NCBI GenBank assembly: GCA_017402845.1
Contig: JAFPLH010000045.1
Location: forward strand, 1-48,826
Length of the DNA stretch: 48,826 bases
Direction: 5' to 3'
Source of the DNA: Clostridia bacterium
GTDB taxonomy: Bacteria > Bacillota > Clostridia > Oscillospirales > Acutalibacteraceae
The notes beneath the pieces were generated by a model that worked only from the letters and a program-made list of their open reading frames with translations, ran no database searches and had not been told where the DNA came from. The stretch's first letter is position 1, and each line of letters starts with the position of its first letter. Shown piece after piece: positions 24,603 to 33,814 of the stretch. The position numbers and the translations under genes are program-made.

Positions 24603-25847
24603 TTAACCAGCCTCAGACACTTGTGAAGCTTCTGTTTCTCCTACTTCTGTCAGATCTGAGATCTCTCCCATATCTTCTATGGGAATCGTCATTTCGTTGC
24701 TGCCCATATCTATATTAAGTGCCGGATCGTCCTGATTATAAGTGACCTTCATACCCTCAAACAATCTTTCTTCGGGCATAGCGATCTTATCCTCAAGAGT
24801 AAGACCTGATGTGATCTCATATTTCATTGAATCCTTGTCATATTCGCCAAGCACAACAGTGCGCTTTGCAAGCTTGCCGTCGCCGCCTTCTGCCCAGACA
24901 TAAGGACTGCTGTCTGCGTCACAAATGTAATAGTCATCAACCCAAACGCCCTCTTTTGGTGTTTCGTCAATGCCTAAATCAGCTTCGATAGTAACGTGCT
25001 GACCAACCATTAAATTCTCTGCTGTATCAAGTTCAATATATACAGGATATTTTGTGACAATACTTGTACCGTTATCTATAATAGGCTTTGCTGTATCAAT
25101 AATAGATACCTCGCCGCCCCACGTTATAGTATCGTCAAGTCTTGAACGGATAATAATTCTTTGACCAACACCAAACTCACCGATATTCTGTTCGCTGATT
25201 ATAGCCTTTATTCTGTAATCACCGTTTGATGTGATTGTAACATAACCCTTTGCCTGCGGATCGTTTACGCTTTGAATAACACCGTTTACAGTTGAAACAA
25301 CAACATTGTTTGCCAATGATCTCTTTGTTTTTTCTATATTTCTGGTGGTTGTATCTTTTGAATACTCCGTCTTTTTAATGTTTAATCTTATTGAATCGAT
25401 CTCATTATTGATAGTAAGCTGACGGTTAGCTGTTGCTGTCTTTTTTTCTCTCTCCAATGATGCTATCTGATCGTTATAGGCTTTTATTTCGCTTGTATAC
25501 TGCTCAATATCAAGCTGATACTGATCGAGCTGAATCTGCATTTCGTCTATATCGTATTCAAAAAGCTTATCTCCGTTTTTAACGGGATCGCCCTCTTTTA
25601 CGAACGTTGTTTTTACTTTCTTGTCATAATCAGCCTCAACTGCTATGACCTCCTGTGTTTCAACAACACCGCTGTATCTGTTTGACGTAAAATAAAAACC
25701 GTGCATAAGATTATCTACCGACGCTACATATGCGATATTGCCTATATCGGCAGTACCGTTTAACTGCGGCAGTAAAAAGAAATATCCTGCACCTCCGATT
25801 GCCAGAACCAAAACGATAACTATCACTGTTATGACAGCTTTTTTCAT
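24603..25847 (-). CDS. Membrane-fusion adaptor (HlyD/MacA-like), first gene of the export operon
   Basis: The 414-residue protein has an N-terminal membrane segment (about 3-25), a split biotinyl-lipoyl domain (VEADYDKKVKTTFVKEGDPV, then VVSTVNGVIQSVNDPQAKG), a short coiled-coil hairpin at about 110-180, and beta-barrel and membrane-proximal domains. The C-terminal tail is acidic and rich in Glu and Thr. It is similar in plan to MacA-type adaptors that work with MacB-like ABC exporters in Gram-positive bacteria. The ATG at 25847 has AGGAGG 9 bases upstream; the open frame before it is rejected. The promoter region upstream (25893-26040) is extremely AT-rich. Confidence 0.88.
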   Translation of the reverse strand: MKKAVITVIVIVLVLAIGGAGYFFLLPQLNGTADIGNIAYVASVDNLMHGFYFTSNRYSGVVETQEVIAVEADYDKKVKTTFVKEGDPVKNGDKLFEYDIDEMQIQLDQYQLDIEQYTSEIKAYNDQIASLEREKKTATANRQLTINNEIDSIRLNIKKTEYSKDTTTRNIEKTKRSLANNVVVSTVNGVIQSVNDPQAKGYVTITSNGDYRIKAIISEQNIGEFGVGQRIIIRSRLDDTITWGGEVSIIDTAKPIIDNGTSIVTKYPVYIELDTAENLMVGQHVTIEADLGIDETPKEGVWVDDYYICDADSSPYVWAEGGDGKLAKRTVVLGEYDKDSMKYEITSGLTLEDKIAMPEERLFEGMKVTYNQDDPALNIDMGSNEMTIPIEDMGEISDLTEVGETEASQVSEAG

Positions 25848-26043
25848 AAGTACAACCTCCTGTTTTTTCTTATTTGTGTTTTTGAATGTCATTCATAATT
25901 ATATTATACTGATTTAATAACGTTTGTAAATAATAATAAATTTCAAAAAAAAAAATATTTTTCGATTTTTTTTATATGTATATTTGTGCTACATATACTA
26001 TAACAATTATACATTTACTTAATAAACTTGTCAAGCACAATTC

Positions 26044-26073
26044 AAAAAAAAGGAGAGTGCAGAAGCACCCTCC
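26044..26073 (-). terminator. Intrinsic terminator of the rpsF-ssb-rpsR operon
   Basis: On the minus strand GGAGGGTGC pairs with GCACTCTCC (one mismatch) around a 4-base loop and is followed by eight T. Confidence 0.92.
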
Positions 26074-26098
26074 GAAAAATTGTATTCTCTGTAAGAAA

Positions 26099-26347
26099 TC
26101 AATCGCTTGTATAAGGGAGAAGAGCCAAATGTCTTGCTCTCTTAATAGCAACAGTAAGACCTCTCTGATGACGTGCGCAAGTGCCTGTTACTCTTCTGGG
26201 GAGTATTTTAGCTCTCTCAGAAAGATAGCGGCGAAGCTTGGAAATGTCTTTATAGTCGATAGTTTCTACTTTATCAACGCAGAAATTGCAAACCTTCTTA
26301 CGGCTTTTACGGTTTCTGCGGTTATCTCTTTCCGGTCTGTCAGCCAT
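26099..26347 (-). CDS. rpsR: 30S ribosomal protein S18
   Basis: The 82-residue basic protein binds S6 and helps build the platform of the small subunit. Typical S18 segments are [34 protein letters not shown] and [20 protein letters not shown]. The CxxC-like CNFC pair is the cysteine-containing form. It is the last gene of the rpsF-ssb-rpsR operon, with an AGGAGCG site before the ATG and a strong terminator after it. Confidence 0.97.
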   Translation of the reverse strand: MADRPERDNRRNRKSRKKVCNFCVDKVETIDYKDISKLRRYLSERAKILPRRVTGTCARHQRGLTVAIKRARHLALLPYTSD

Positions 26348-26421
26348 TGTTCTCGCTCCTTTTTATAATAATATATATATTATAATTCTAAAACTCCAAA
26401 TTATAATATGTGCCGTATAGA

Positions 26422-26925
26422 TCAAAACGGCAGATCATCAGGAACAGACGGAGTTAAGAAGCTCTTGTCTGTACCTCTTGAATTTCCCTGAGGAACAAAT
26501 TCCTCGTTAGTCTGTGAAAAGCTGTCATTACCTACGTTTGCTGCGGGAGCATTGTTCTCGTAGTAATCATCTGGGGGAGTATTACGGGCGCCTGCATTAT
26601 TGTTTTCTCTCTTGTCGCCTGTGAAATATGCATTATCAACAACAACATCAGTGGTATATCTCTTAGCGCCTGTATTATCGGTATAAGAGCCTGTCTGAAT
26701 ACTGCCTGTTACAGCCATGAGCTGACCTTTAACGAAATATCTGCAAATAAACTCTGCTGATTGACGCCATGCAACGCAGTTAATAAAATCAGTCTGTCTT
26801 TCGCCGCCCTGCTTTTGAAACTTGCGGTCAACAGCCAATGTAAAACGACAATAATTAATTCCCGAAGAAGTTGTTTTAAGTTCGGGAGCAGCAGTGATCC
26901 TACCCATAAGTGTAACCAAATTCAT
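26422..26925 (-). CDS. ssb: Single-stranded DNA-binding protein
   Basis: SSB coats single-stranded DNA in replication, repair and recombination. The OB fold covers about residues 1-107 (MNLVTLMGRITAAPELK, FINCVAWRQSAEF, GSIQTGSYTDNTG). A flexible Asn/Pro/Gly-rich linker follows, and the last residues VPDDLPF form the acidic tip that recruits partner proteins. The length of 167 is normal. It lies between rpsF and rpsR, the standard order. A GGAGGGGT site precedes the ATG. Confidence 0.96.
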   Translation of the reverse strand: MNLVTLMGRITAAPELKTTSSGINYCRFTLAVDRKFQKQGGERQTDFINCVAWRQSAEFICRYFVKGQLMAVTGSIQTGSYTDNTGAKRYTTDVVVDNAYFTGDKRENNNAGARNTPPDDYYENNAPAANVGNDSFSQTNEEFVPQGNSRGTDKSFLTPSVPDDLPF

Positions 26926-26940
26926 ACAAAAACCCCTCCA

Positions 26941-27237
26941 TTAAGCCTCTTTCTTTATGATCAAAGAACGAAGAACGCCGTCTGTGATCTTGTATCTTCT
27001 GTCAAGCTCTGCCGGGAACTCAGCGTCACTTGTGAAGTTATAGAGAACATAGAAGCCCTCTGTTTCCTTGTTGATAGGATAAGCAAGAGCTCTCTTGCCC
27101 CACTCGTCAACACTCTCGAAAGTTGCGTGTCTTTCGATTACGCCTTTGAAGTAATCTACAACCTTTGCAATACCTTCTTCACCGAGTTTTGCGGAAACTA
27201 CAAGTACAGACTCATAAGAATACTGTAATTTTTCCAT
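26941..27237 (-). CDS. rpsF: 30S ribosomal protein S6
   Basis: The 98-residue protein forms a heterodimer with S18 on the central domain of 16S rRNA. It carries ESVLVVSAKLGEEGIAKVVD and WGKRALAYPINKETEGFYVL, the standard S6 segments. The ATG at 27237 has AGGAGG 8 bases upstream; an in-frame GTG three codons earlier overlaps this site and is rejected. It is the first gene of the operon and has a structured leader that may control translation. Confidence 0.96.
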   Translation of the reverse strand: MEKLQYSYESVLVVSAKLGEEGIAKVVDYFKGVIERHATFESVDEWGKRALAYPINKETEGFYVLYNFTSDAEFPAELDRRYKITDGVLRSLIIKKEA

Positions 27238-27245
27238 ATTTTGCA

Positions 27246-27290
27246 CCTCCTTTTGGACTTTGGCTCCGTACTCACACGGAGCAAGGAGTT
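27246..27290 (-). promoter_or_regulatory. Structured rpsF leader that can hide the Shine-Dalgarno sequence
   Basis: In the minus-strand transcript CTCCTT (27288-27283) can pair with AAGGAG (27252-27247), which is the rpsF Shine-Dalgarno sequence. Inside it GCTCCGT pairs with ACGGAGC (27282-27276 with 27269-27263) around a 6-base loop. In many bacteria S6:S18 represses this operon through a leader motif with a CCG element; a CCG is present here, but within the stem as I draw it. An autogenous control site is therefore possible and not proved. Confidence 0.55.
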
Positions 27291-27450
27291 ATTCATCTCA
27301 GAATAACATATCAATTATATAATAACTCACAAAAAATGTCAACAAAAATATTGAACAAAAGTAATGCTTCTTTTTTTATTTGTTTAGGCAATTATTCAAT
27401 CAATTGATTAATACAATTCCTTAATCTACTCACAAGTATTGACCAAATAA

Positions 27451-27470
27451 GGGCAGACTCACATCTGCCC
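27451..27470 (-). terminator. Possible terminator of ackA
   Basis: GGGCAGA pairs with TCTGCCC around a 6-base loop, 24 bases after the ackA stop codon. The T tract after it on the minus strand is short and interrupted (TTATTT). Confidence 0.55.
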
Positions 27471-27493
27471 TCAAAATACATTAATATTATTGT

Positions 27494-28699
27494 TTATTGA
27501 GCCTCAACAAGCGCCTTTGTATCTCTTGCGATAACAAGCTCCTCATTTGTCGGTATTACATATACTTCAACAGCAGAATCCTCAGCGGATATCTTACCGC
27601 ACTTGCCAAGTATCATCTCTTTGTTCTTCTCAGCGTCAAGCTTTACGCCCAGACATTTGAGATAATCGCAAATAACCTCTCTGTGATGATACTGATTCTC
27701 ACCCAGACCTGCTGTAAATACCATAGCGTTGCAGCCGCCCAAAGCAACATAATAACCGCCTACAAACTTTGCGATCTCATACTGAAGAATCTCGTGTGCA
27801 AGCTGTGCTCTCTTATTGCCCTCCTGAGCTGCCTTTGTAACATCTCTGTCGTCAGAAGATACGCCTGAAACGCCGAGCAGACCTGACTTTTTATTAAGAA
27901 GTGTGTCCATTTCATGCGGAGTCATGTGTTCTTTCTCTGCTATGAAGGTAACAACAGACGGATCAAGAGTACCTGTTCTTGTACCCATCATAAAGCCGTC
28001 CAGCGGAGTAAGTCCCATACTTGTATCAATAACCTTGCCGCCGTCAATTGCAGTAATTGAAGAACCGTTTCCGATATGGCAGGTAATGATTTTAAGGTCT
28101 TTAATATCCTTGCCCATAAGCTCTGCGCACTTTGCGCTTACATATCTGTGAGATGTACCGTGGAAGCCGTAACGACGGATCTGATACTTCTCGTAGTATT
28201 CGTAAGGAATAGGATAAATAAAAGCTTTTTCGGGCATAGTAGAATGAAAAGCTGTATCGAATACAACAACCTCAGGAACTTCTTCTCCGAACACCTCGAT
28301 ACAAGCTCTTATTGCCTGTACGTGACCTTTATTGTGGAGAGGTGCAAGAGGAATAAGACTTTCAATACCCTTGATAACATCTTCGTTTACAATACAGGAT
28401 TCGCTGAATATAGCGCCGCCCTGCACTATTCTGTGACCGATAGCCGATACTTCGGAAAGCGAAGCCACAACGCCGTTTTCCTTATCTGTAAGAGCGTCTT
28501 TAACCTGCATAAAAGCTGCTCTGTGGTCGGGCATATCAACATTCTTTTCGATCTTCTTGCCGTCGGCTGTTTTATAACCGAAAATACCGTCAATACCAAT
28601 TCTCTCGCAATTTCCTTTTGCCAGAACCTGCTCGTTATCCATATCTATAAGCTGATATTTAAGTGACGAGCTGCCTGCATTAATAACTAAAATTTTCAC
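27494..28699 (-). CDS. ackA: Acetate kinase
   Basis: AckA makes ATP from acetyl phosphate and ADP, the last step of acetate production in fermenting Clostridia. The start MKILVINAGSSSLKYQL holds the phosphate-binding site. Further motifs are VVFDTAFHSTMPEKAF, RRYGFHGTSHRYVS, ITCHIGNGSS, MGTRTGTLDP and FTAGLGEN. The length of 401 is normal. An AAAGGAG site precedes the ATG. The partner gene pta is not in the window. Upstream and divergent lies tmcAL, whose product consumes acetate. Confidence 0.97.
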   Translation of the reverse strand: MKILVINAGSSSLKYQLIDMDNEQVLAKGNCERIGIDGIFGYKTADGKKIEKNVDMPDHRAAFMQVKDALTDKENGVVASLSEVSAIGHRIVQGGAIFSESCIVNEDVIKGIESLIPLAPLHNKGHVQAIRACIEVFGEEVPEVVVFDTAFHSTMPEKAFIYPIPYEYYEKYQIRRYGFHGTSHRYVSAKCAELMGKDIKDLKIITCHIGNGSSITAIDGGKVIDTSMGLTPLDGFMMGTRTGTLDPSVVTFIAEKEHMTPHEMDTLLNKKSGLLGVSGVSSDDRDVTKAAQEGNKRAQLAHEILQYEIAKFVGGYYVALGGCNAMVFTAGLGENQYHHREVICDYLKCLGVKLDAEKNKEMILGKCGKISAEDSAVEVYVIPTNEELVIARDTKALVEAQ

Positions 28700-28807
28700 T
28701 TTATTAACTCCTTTAACATTTTTTCTTGAAACAATGCATTACATATTATATAATAGTACAATAAAGCGAAAATTTCAATATTTTTTTTATATTTTTAGAG
28801 GTCGATA

Positions 28808-30007
28808 ATGAAAATTTCAGCAATTATAAGCGAATACAATCCATTTCATAACGGGCATAAGTATTTAGCAGAACAATTACGCATAAACGGCAGCTCTCAT
28901 ATAATTTCCATTATGAGCGGAAGCTTTGTACAGCGTGGCGACTGTGCTGCAGCCGACAAATATTCACGGGCTAAAATGGCTGTTTGTTCGGGAATAGACC
29001 TTGTTCTTGAATTACCTGTAATATACTCCTGTGCGAGCGCCGAGCGTTTTTCATACGGTGCAGTTTATATTCTCGATTCATGCGGCTGTATAAACGAATT
29101 ATGCTTCGGCTCAGAGTGCGGTAATATCACTACATTAAAAGAGCTGGCTTTACTCTCCGACAGCTCCGATTTTACTCAGCGTATTATATCATACAAAACA
29201 AAGGGATACAGTCACCCTCGTGCTGTTGAGCAGGCTTTGAGAGATTCACACAGCGACTCTTTAGCTGATGTATTAAAGGGTGCTAATAATACTCTTGCCG
29301 CAGAGTACATCAAAGCGTTACAAAAAATTAATAGTACCATTGTACCAGTAACCATAAAAAGAATAGGCGCATTACACGACAGCAATTATTTGTCAGGTAA
29401 TATCGCCTCAGCCTCAATGATACGCAAAATGTTATACTCAAACGACGCCTCATACAAACAATATGTACCCGAAAGTACATCTGATATTATTGAACTTCTG
29501 AAAGAACAAAAGCGCTGCCCCGCACAGCTAAAAGAAAACGAACGCAGTATTCTAAGTACACTTCGCTTTTGTACATCAGATCAGATTAGATCAGCACCTG
29601 ATGTTACAGAAGGACTTGAAAACAGGCTGTACAAAGCGATAAAAGACAATATATCAATTGACGGTATAATTGAACAGGTCAAATGCAAAAGATATACTTA
29701 CGCCCGTATATCACGCATAATTATGAGTTTGTATTTAGGTATAACAAAGTACCTATACTTTACCGATCCACAGTATATAAGGGTGCTTGCATTTAACAAA
29801 AGGGGTACGGAGATCTTAAAGCTGATGAAACAAACAGCAGCGCTGCCTGTTGTAATGTCGCCGTCAAAAGATATTAAAGCGTTGAGCTCAGACGGTCAAA
29901 GACTTTTATCTGCCGATATACGCTCAACAGACTTGTACGGGCTGTTTACTCCCACAATACAGAACTGCTCAGATGATTTTTATAAAGGTGCATTATACAT
30001 TAAGTAG
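28808..30007 (+). CDS. tmcAL: tRNA(Met) cytidine acetate ligase
   Basis: TmcAL (YlbM) makes N4-acetylcytidine at the wobble position of elongator tRNA-Met from acetate and ATP. The N-terminal nucleotidyltransferase domain shows ISEYNPFHNGHKYL with the HxGH motif, IISIMSGSFVQRGDCAAADK and the R/A-K-M region YSRAKMAV. LILELP-like and FGSECG segments follow, and the C-terminal tRNA-binding half runs to residue 399. The ATG follows a weak TAGAGGT site. hflX follows after 15 bases, so the two are likely co-transcribed. Confidence 0.93.
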   Translation: MKISAIISEYNPFHNGHKYLAEQLRINGSSHIISIMSGSFVQRGDCAAADKYSRAKMAVCSGIDLVLELPVIYSCASAERFSYGAVYILDSCGCINELCFGSECGNITTLKELALLSDSSDFTQRIISYKTKGYSHPRAVEQALRDSHSDSLADVLKGANNTLAAEYIKALQKINSTIVPVTIKRIGALHDSNYLSGNIASASMIRKMLYSNDASYKQYVPESTSDIIELLKEQKRCPAQLKENERSILSTLRFCTSDQIRSAPDVTEGLENRLYKAIKDNISIDGIIEQVKCKRYTYARISRIIMSLYLGITKYLYFTDPQYIRVLAFNKRGTEILKLMKQTAALPVVMSPSKDIKALSSDGQRLLSADIRSTDLYGLFTPTIQNCSDDFYKGALYIK

Positions 30008-30022
30008 AAAGGAAAAATAAAT

Positions 30023-31273
30023 ATGACATACTTTGAAAACGAAACAAAACCTCAGCGTGCATTTCTTATTAGCGTAGATACAGGTGATTTTGACGCTGAA
30101 AGCTCTATGGACGAATTATACGCACTTGCAGAAAGTGCAGGTGCAGAAGCTGCAGGCTCTTTTATTCAAAGGCTTGAAAAGCCGGTATCCGCAACCTTTA
30201 TCGGTACGGGCAGACTTGAAGAACTCACAGAAATATGCAATACTCAGGAAATTGACTTGATTATTGCAGACAGTGAGTTATCTCCTAATCAGCTAAAAAA
30301 CATTGAAGATGTCACTCAGGTAAGAGTTATTGACAGAACAATGCTTATACTTGATATTTTTGCATTGAGAGCAAATTCAAAAGAGGGTAAATTACAGGTA
30401 GAAATAGCACAGCTCAGATATATGCTTCCTCGGCTGACCGGTATGGGTGTGAAAATGTCACGACTCGGCGGCGGTATAGGTACACGAGGACCGGGCGAAA
30501 CTAAACTTGAAACAGACAAGCGCCATATTCGCCGCAAAATTGACGCTCTCAGTGAACAGCTCAACGAAATTGAACGTCACAGAGATCAGCTTCGCAAGCG
30601 CAGAAAAAAAGACGGTATTATTACGGCTGCTATCGTAGGTTATACCAATGCGGGCAAATCAACCTTAATGAACTATCTCACCGACGCCGGTGTTCTTGAA
30701 AAGGATATGCTTTTTGCAACTCTTGATCCAACTTCAAGAGCGCTAAAGCTGCCCAACGGTGTGACTGTTATGCTTATCGACACTGTTGGTCTTGTTCGCC
30801 GTTTGCCGCATCATTTAGTCAAAGCATTTCGCTCAACGCTTGAAGAAGCTGCAACAGCCGATATTATTCTGAATGTATGCGACGCGTCAAGCGACGAAGC
30901 ATTACTTCATCTTGAAGTTACAAAAGACCTTCTTCAAAGTCTTGGCTGTGAAAATACACCCATTGTTACAGTTTTCAACAAAAGCGATCTTATAAACGAT
31001 AACACATTTACTCCGCAGATATCGAATGCAGTTCACATCAGCGCAAAAAAAGGCACAGGCATAGACAAGCTTCTGAGTGCTATCGAAGATTCTTTGCCCG
31101 TAAGAGTTAAGAGAGTGAAAGCATCTGTTCCCTTTGACAAAGCCGGACTTGTTGCAGAAATAAGACAAAACGGCACTTTGTTGTCTGAGGAGTATACTGC
31201 CGACGGTATAATTGCAGAAGGTATTATTGACGAACAGCTATACGCAAAGCTTCGTGACTATATTATTTCATAA
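30023..31273 (+). CDS. hflX: Ribosome-associated GTPase HflX
   Basis: HflX splits or rescues stalled ribosomes using GTP. The 416-residue protein has the N-terminal nucleotide-binding domain (about 1-190) with RLGGGIGTRGPGETKLETDK, a coiled stretch (IRRKIDALSEQLNEIERHRD), and a G domain with G1 GYTNAGKST, G2/G3 ATLDPTSR and IDTVGLV, and G4 FNKSD. A short C-terminal domain follows. The site GAAAGGA precedes the ATG, 15 bases after tmcAL. Confidence 0.95.
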   Translation: MTYFENETKPQRAFLISVDTGDFDAESSMDELYALAESAGAEAAGSFIQRLEKPVSATFIGTGRLEELTEICNTQEIDLIIADSELSPNQLKNIEDVTQVRVIDRTMLILDIFALRANSKEGKLQVEIAQLRYMLPRLTGMGVKMSRLGGGIGTRGPGETKLETDKRHIRRKIDALSEQLNEIERHRDQLRKRRKKDGIITAAIVGYTNAGKSTLMNYLTDAGVLEKDMLFATLDPTSRALKLPNGVTVMLIDTVGLVRRLPHHLVKAFRSTLEEAATADIILNVCDASSDEALLHLEVTKDLLQSLGCENTPIVTVFNKSDLINDNTFTPQISNAVHISAKKGTGIDKLLSAIEDSLPVRVKRVKASVPFDKAGLVAEIRQNGTLLSEEYTADGIIAEGIIDEQLYAKLRDYIIS

Positions 31274-31354
31274 CATTTCTTATCATCTATATAGACTAAT
31301 CAGCAAATAATCAAGAACTAACGAAAACACTTTTATTATCAATTTATAATCATA

Positions 31355-31387
31355 CAAAAAACGGTATCCGCTATAAAACGGATACCG
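31355..31387 (-). terminator. Intrinsic terminator of the carbohydrate importer operon
   Basis: CGGTATCCG pairs perfectly with CGGATACCG around an 8-base loop, and on the minus strand six T follow. On the plus strand, after hflX, the T run is weak. Confidence 0.88.
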
Positions 31388-31442
31388 CTATTTGTTATGC
31401 AATATTAGACAAAGCTAAAATGACATTATGATACAGGGTAAA

Positions 31443-32297
31443 TTAACCCTTAACACCGCCGGCTGTAACGCCCTCAACATAGTAGTTCTGCATCTTGAGG
31501 AACAATACTGTAATCGGAATAGCAACAATAACCGAACCGGAAAGGAACTTTTTGAAGTGCTCCTGCTTATACTCCTGGTTAGTCATTTTCTGCAAGCCCA
31601 TAGCTACGGTATAGTTGTCACGCTTATCACCCATGATGATTCTTACCAAGATAAAGTCGCACCACGGTCCGATAAATGATGTAAGTACAGTATATACTAT
31701 GATCGGCTTAGACATAGGAAGAATGATCTTCCAGAAAATCTGATTTCTTGTAGCGCCGTCAATTGTAGCTGCTTCGTCAAGCGCACGGGGAATAGTATCA
31801 AAGAAGCCCTTTGAAATTGCAAATCCCAAGCCTGCACCGGAGCTGTAACAAATTACAAGTGCAGGGAGAGTCTGTGTAAGGTTCATAGCTTTGAGCAAAT
31901 AGTACAAAGCCATCATGGTCATAAATCCGGGGAACATACCGAGGATCATGCCGATGTTGATAAACATTTTACGGGACTTAAATCTAAGACGAGAAAATGC
32001 ATAAGATACCATCAATACTGAAAGTGTTGAAATAATGCAGGAGAATACTGCAACAACAAATGTGTTCAAGAACCAACGAGGATAGTCAAACACTGAGGTA
32101 TCTGTAAACAATGCCTTATAGTTGGCAAGCGTATACTGCTTCGGAAATACATAAGGAACTGTAACACCGCCCTCAGCTCTGAACGAGTGAAGAAGAAGCC
32201 AAACAAGCGGACTTACCCAAATTATACCTAAAACAGCAAGTATAACATAGATAACAATATCAGAGATCAATCTGCTTAATCTGTAACTTTTTATCAT
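31443..32297 (-). CDS. Maltodextrin-type ABC transporter permease (MalG-like)
   Basis: The 284-residue protein is one of the two membrane subunits of a CUT1 sugar importer. It has six membrane segments and the conserved EAA loop ALDEAATIDGATRNQIFWKI with the final Gly region, where the ATPase docks. C-terminal NYYVEGVTAGGVKG is the usual ending of MalG proteins. It overlaps the other permease gene by four bases (ATGA). No ATPase gene is near; in Firmicutes a shared MsmX-type ATPase usually serves several such importers. Confidence 0.9.
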   Translation of the reverse strand: MIKSYRLSRLISDIVIYVILAVLGIIWVSPLVWLLLHSFRAEGGVTVPYVFPKQYTLANYKALFTDTSVFDYPRWFLNTFVVAVFSCIISTLSVLMVSYAFSRLRFKSRKMFINIGMILGMFPGFMTMMALYYLLKAMNLTQTLPALVICYSSGAGLGFAISKGFFDTIPRALDEAATIDGATRNQIFWKIILPMSKPIIVYTVLTSFIGPWCDFILVRIIMGDKRDNYTVAMGLQKMTNQEYKQEHFKKFLSGSVIVAIPITVLFLKMQNYYVEGVTAGGVKG

Positions 32298-33790
32298 GAG
32301 AATTCCTCCTCGTTTCTTGAAGACTTAGACAGGTTGAAGGTAATGAGTGACAATGTTGCGCAGACGATAAATACGAGAATACCAACAGCCGCAGCAGTGT
32401 TATAGTCGTTGTTATCAAGCGTTAGTTTAAACAGCCACGTTACCAAAATATCGGTCTGACCTGCCTGATAAAGGTTTGCGTCTTTGTTCGGCGCACCCTT
32501 TGTGAGAAGGTAAATTACGTTAAAGTTGTTGATGTTTCCAACGAAGGATTGAATCAAATATGGAGTTGTTACAAAGAGCATATACGGAAGTGTGATCTCA
32601 AAGAACTGTACAACAGGGGTTGCACCGTCGATTCTCGCACTTTCGTAAAGGTCTTCAGGGATATTCATAAGAATACCGGTTGTCTGAAGAATAGTATACG
32701 GAACACCTATCCACATGTTTATTACGATAACCGTAATTCGTGCGGTAAGCTTACTGCCGTTAAAGAAGGATATAGCCGGAATACCCAGATAACCCAAGAT
32801 TATATTAACAACACCGTCATCCTGAAGGATCTGATTCATAAGAAGAAGTGTTACGAACTGAGGAACAGCTATTGTAATAACAAACAATGTTCTCCAGAGA
32901 GTCTTGAACTTGATACTCTTCTTATTTATCATAAGTGCAAGAATCATTCCGCCGATGTAGTTTGTAAATGTTGCAAATATTGCCCAGATAATTGTCCACT
33001 TTGCAAGCTCTACAAACGTATATCCTTTATTTGCACCTTCAGAGATCTTAAATACATCTCTGAAAGTCTGCATACCAACCCAAGTAAACAAATGTCCGGG
33101 AGCAACGTGATCTTTGTCGTAGTTGGTGAATGCAATAAGGATCATGAAGATCAAAGGCAAAATAGTAAATATTGAGATAAGGAGAACCGGAAGCGAAAGC
33201 ATTGTTACATGATACTTACCGTCAAAGAATTCAGAAAGCTCTTCTTTGAATGTCGGGTTTCTCTTGCCTGCTTTGTTTCTCAATTCACACTCATAAGCAG
33301 CTTTTGTATTTGCTACGTATACGAAGAAAACAACTATTGTTATAAGTATGGTCAAAGTACCGTAGAGAAGAATAAGCATTGAGTTATCACCGGGAATACT
33401 GATCGGTCTGCCGTTTGCACCGATCTCCTGATGAGTTTCTACTGTACCCAGCGTATCGAATTTATTGAGATACGCAAGACCGAAATTTGCCATGTAAATA
33501 ATATAGAGGATCTCGGCTGCCAAAAATGCCAGTCCTTTACCCGTTTGACCTCTTGTAAAGTTTCCGAAACCCATTACTATGTATGAAATCTTTGTTGCGC
33601 CGTCTCCGTTTGCCAGTCTGAAGAAGAAATCTTTGCAGCCTTTTGCAATTGTTTTTCCAAGATTTTTAAAGAATTCACCGATAGCAGAAAAAATAGCCTT
33701 TAATCTGCCCGGAAGAAGTGAAAAGAATTCTTTGAGCTTGTAAACAACCTTTTGTGCAGGAGGCAGTGCTTTGTATTCAGTAAATGTCAT
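32294..33790 (-). CDS. Maltodextrin-type ABC transporter permease (MalF-like) with N-terminal extension
   Basis: The 498-residue protein pairs with the MalG-like subunit. The EAA loop is LYESARIDGATPVVQFFEIT. Compared with small CUT1 permeases of about 300 residues, it carries some 190 extra N-terminal residues: an amphipathic basic region (1-60), a segment GNFTRGQTGKGLAFLAAEI common in Firmicute MalF proteins, and two further membrane segments (about 88-105 and 135-160). A large extracytoplasmic loop as in E. coli MalF is not seen. GGGAG lies 6 bases before the ATG at 33790. Confidence 0.88.
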   Translation of the reverse strand: MTFTEYKALPPAQKVVYKLKEFFSLLPGRLKAIFSAIGEFFKNLGKTIAKGCKDFFFRLANGDGATKISYIVMGFGNFTRGQTGKGLAFLAAEILYIIYMANFGLAYLNKFDTLGTVETHQEIGANGRPISIPGDNSMLILLYGTLTILITIVVFFVYVANTKAAYECELRNKAGKRNPTFKEELSEFFDGKYHVTMLSLPVLLISIFTILPLIFMILIAFTNYDKDHVAPGHLFTWVGMQTFRDVFKISEGANKGYTFVELAKWTIIWAIFATFTNYIGGMILALMINKKSIKFKTLWRTLFVITIAVPQFVTLLLMNQILQDDGVVNIILGYLGIPAISFFNGSKLTARITVIVINMWIGVPYTILQTTGILMNIPEDLYESARIDGATPVVQFFEITLPYMLFVTTPYLIQSFVGNINNFNVIYLLTKGAPNKDANLYQAGQTDILVTWLFKLTLDNNDYNTAAAVGILVFIVCATLSLITFNLSKSSRNEEEFS

Positions 33791-33814
33791 TAGCTCACTC
33801 CCCTAATTATTTGC

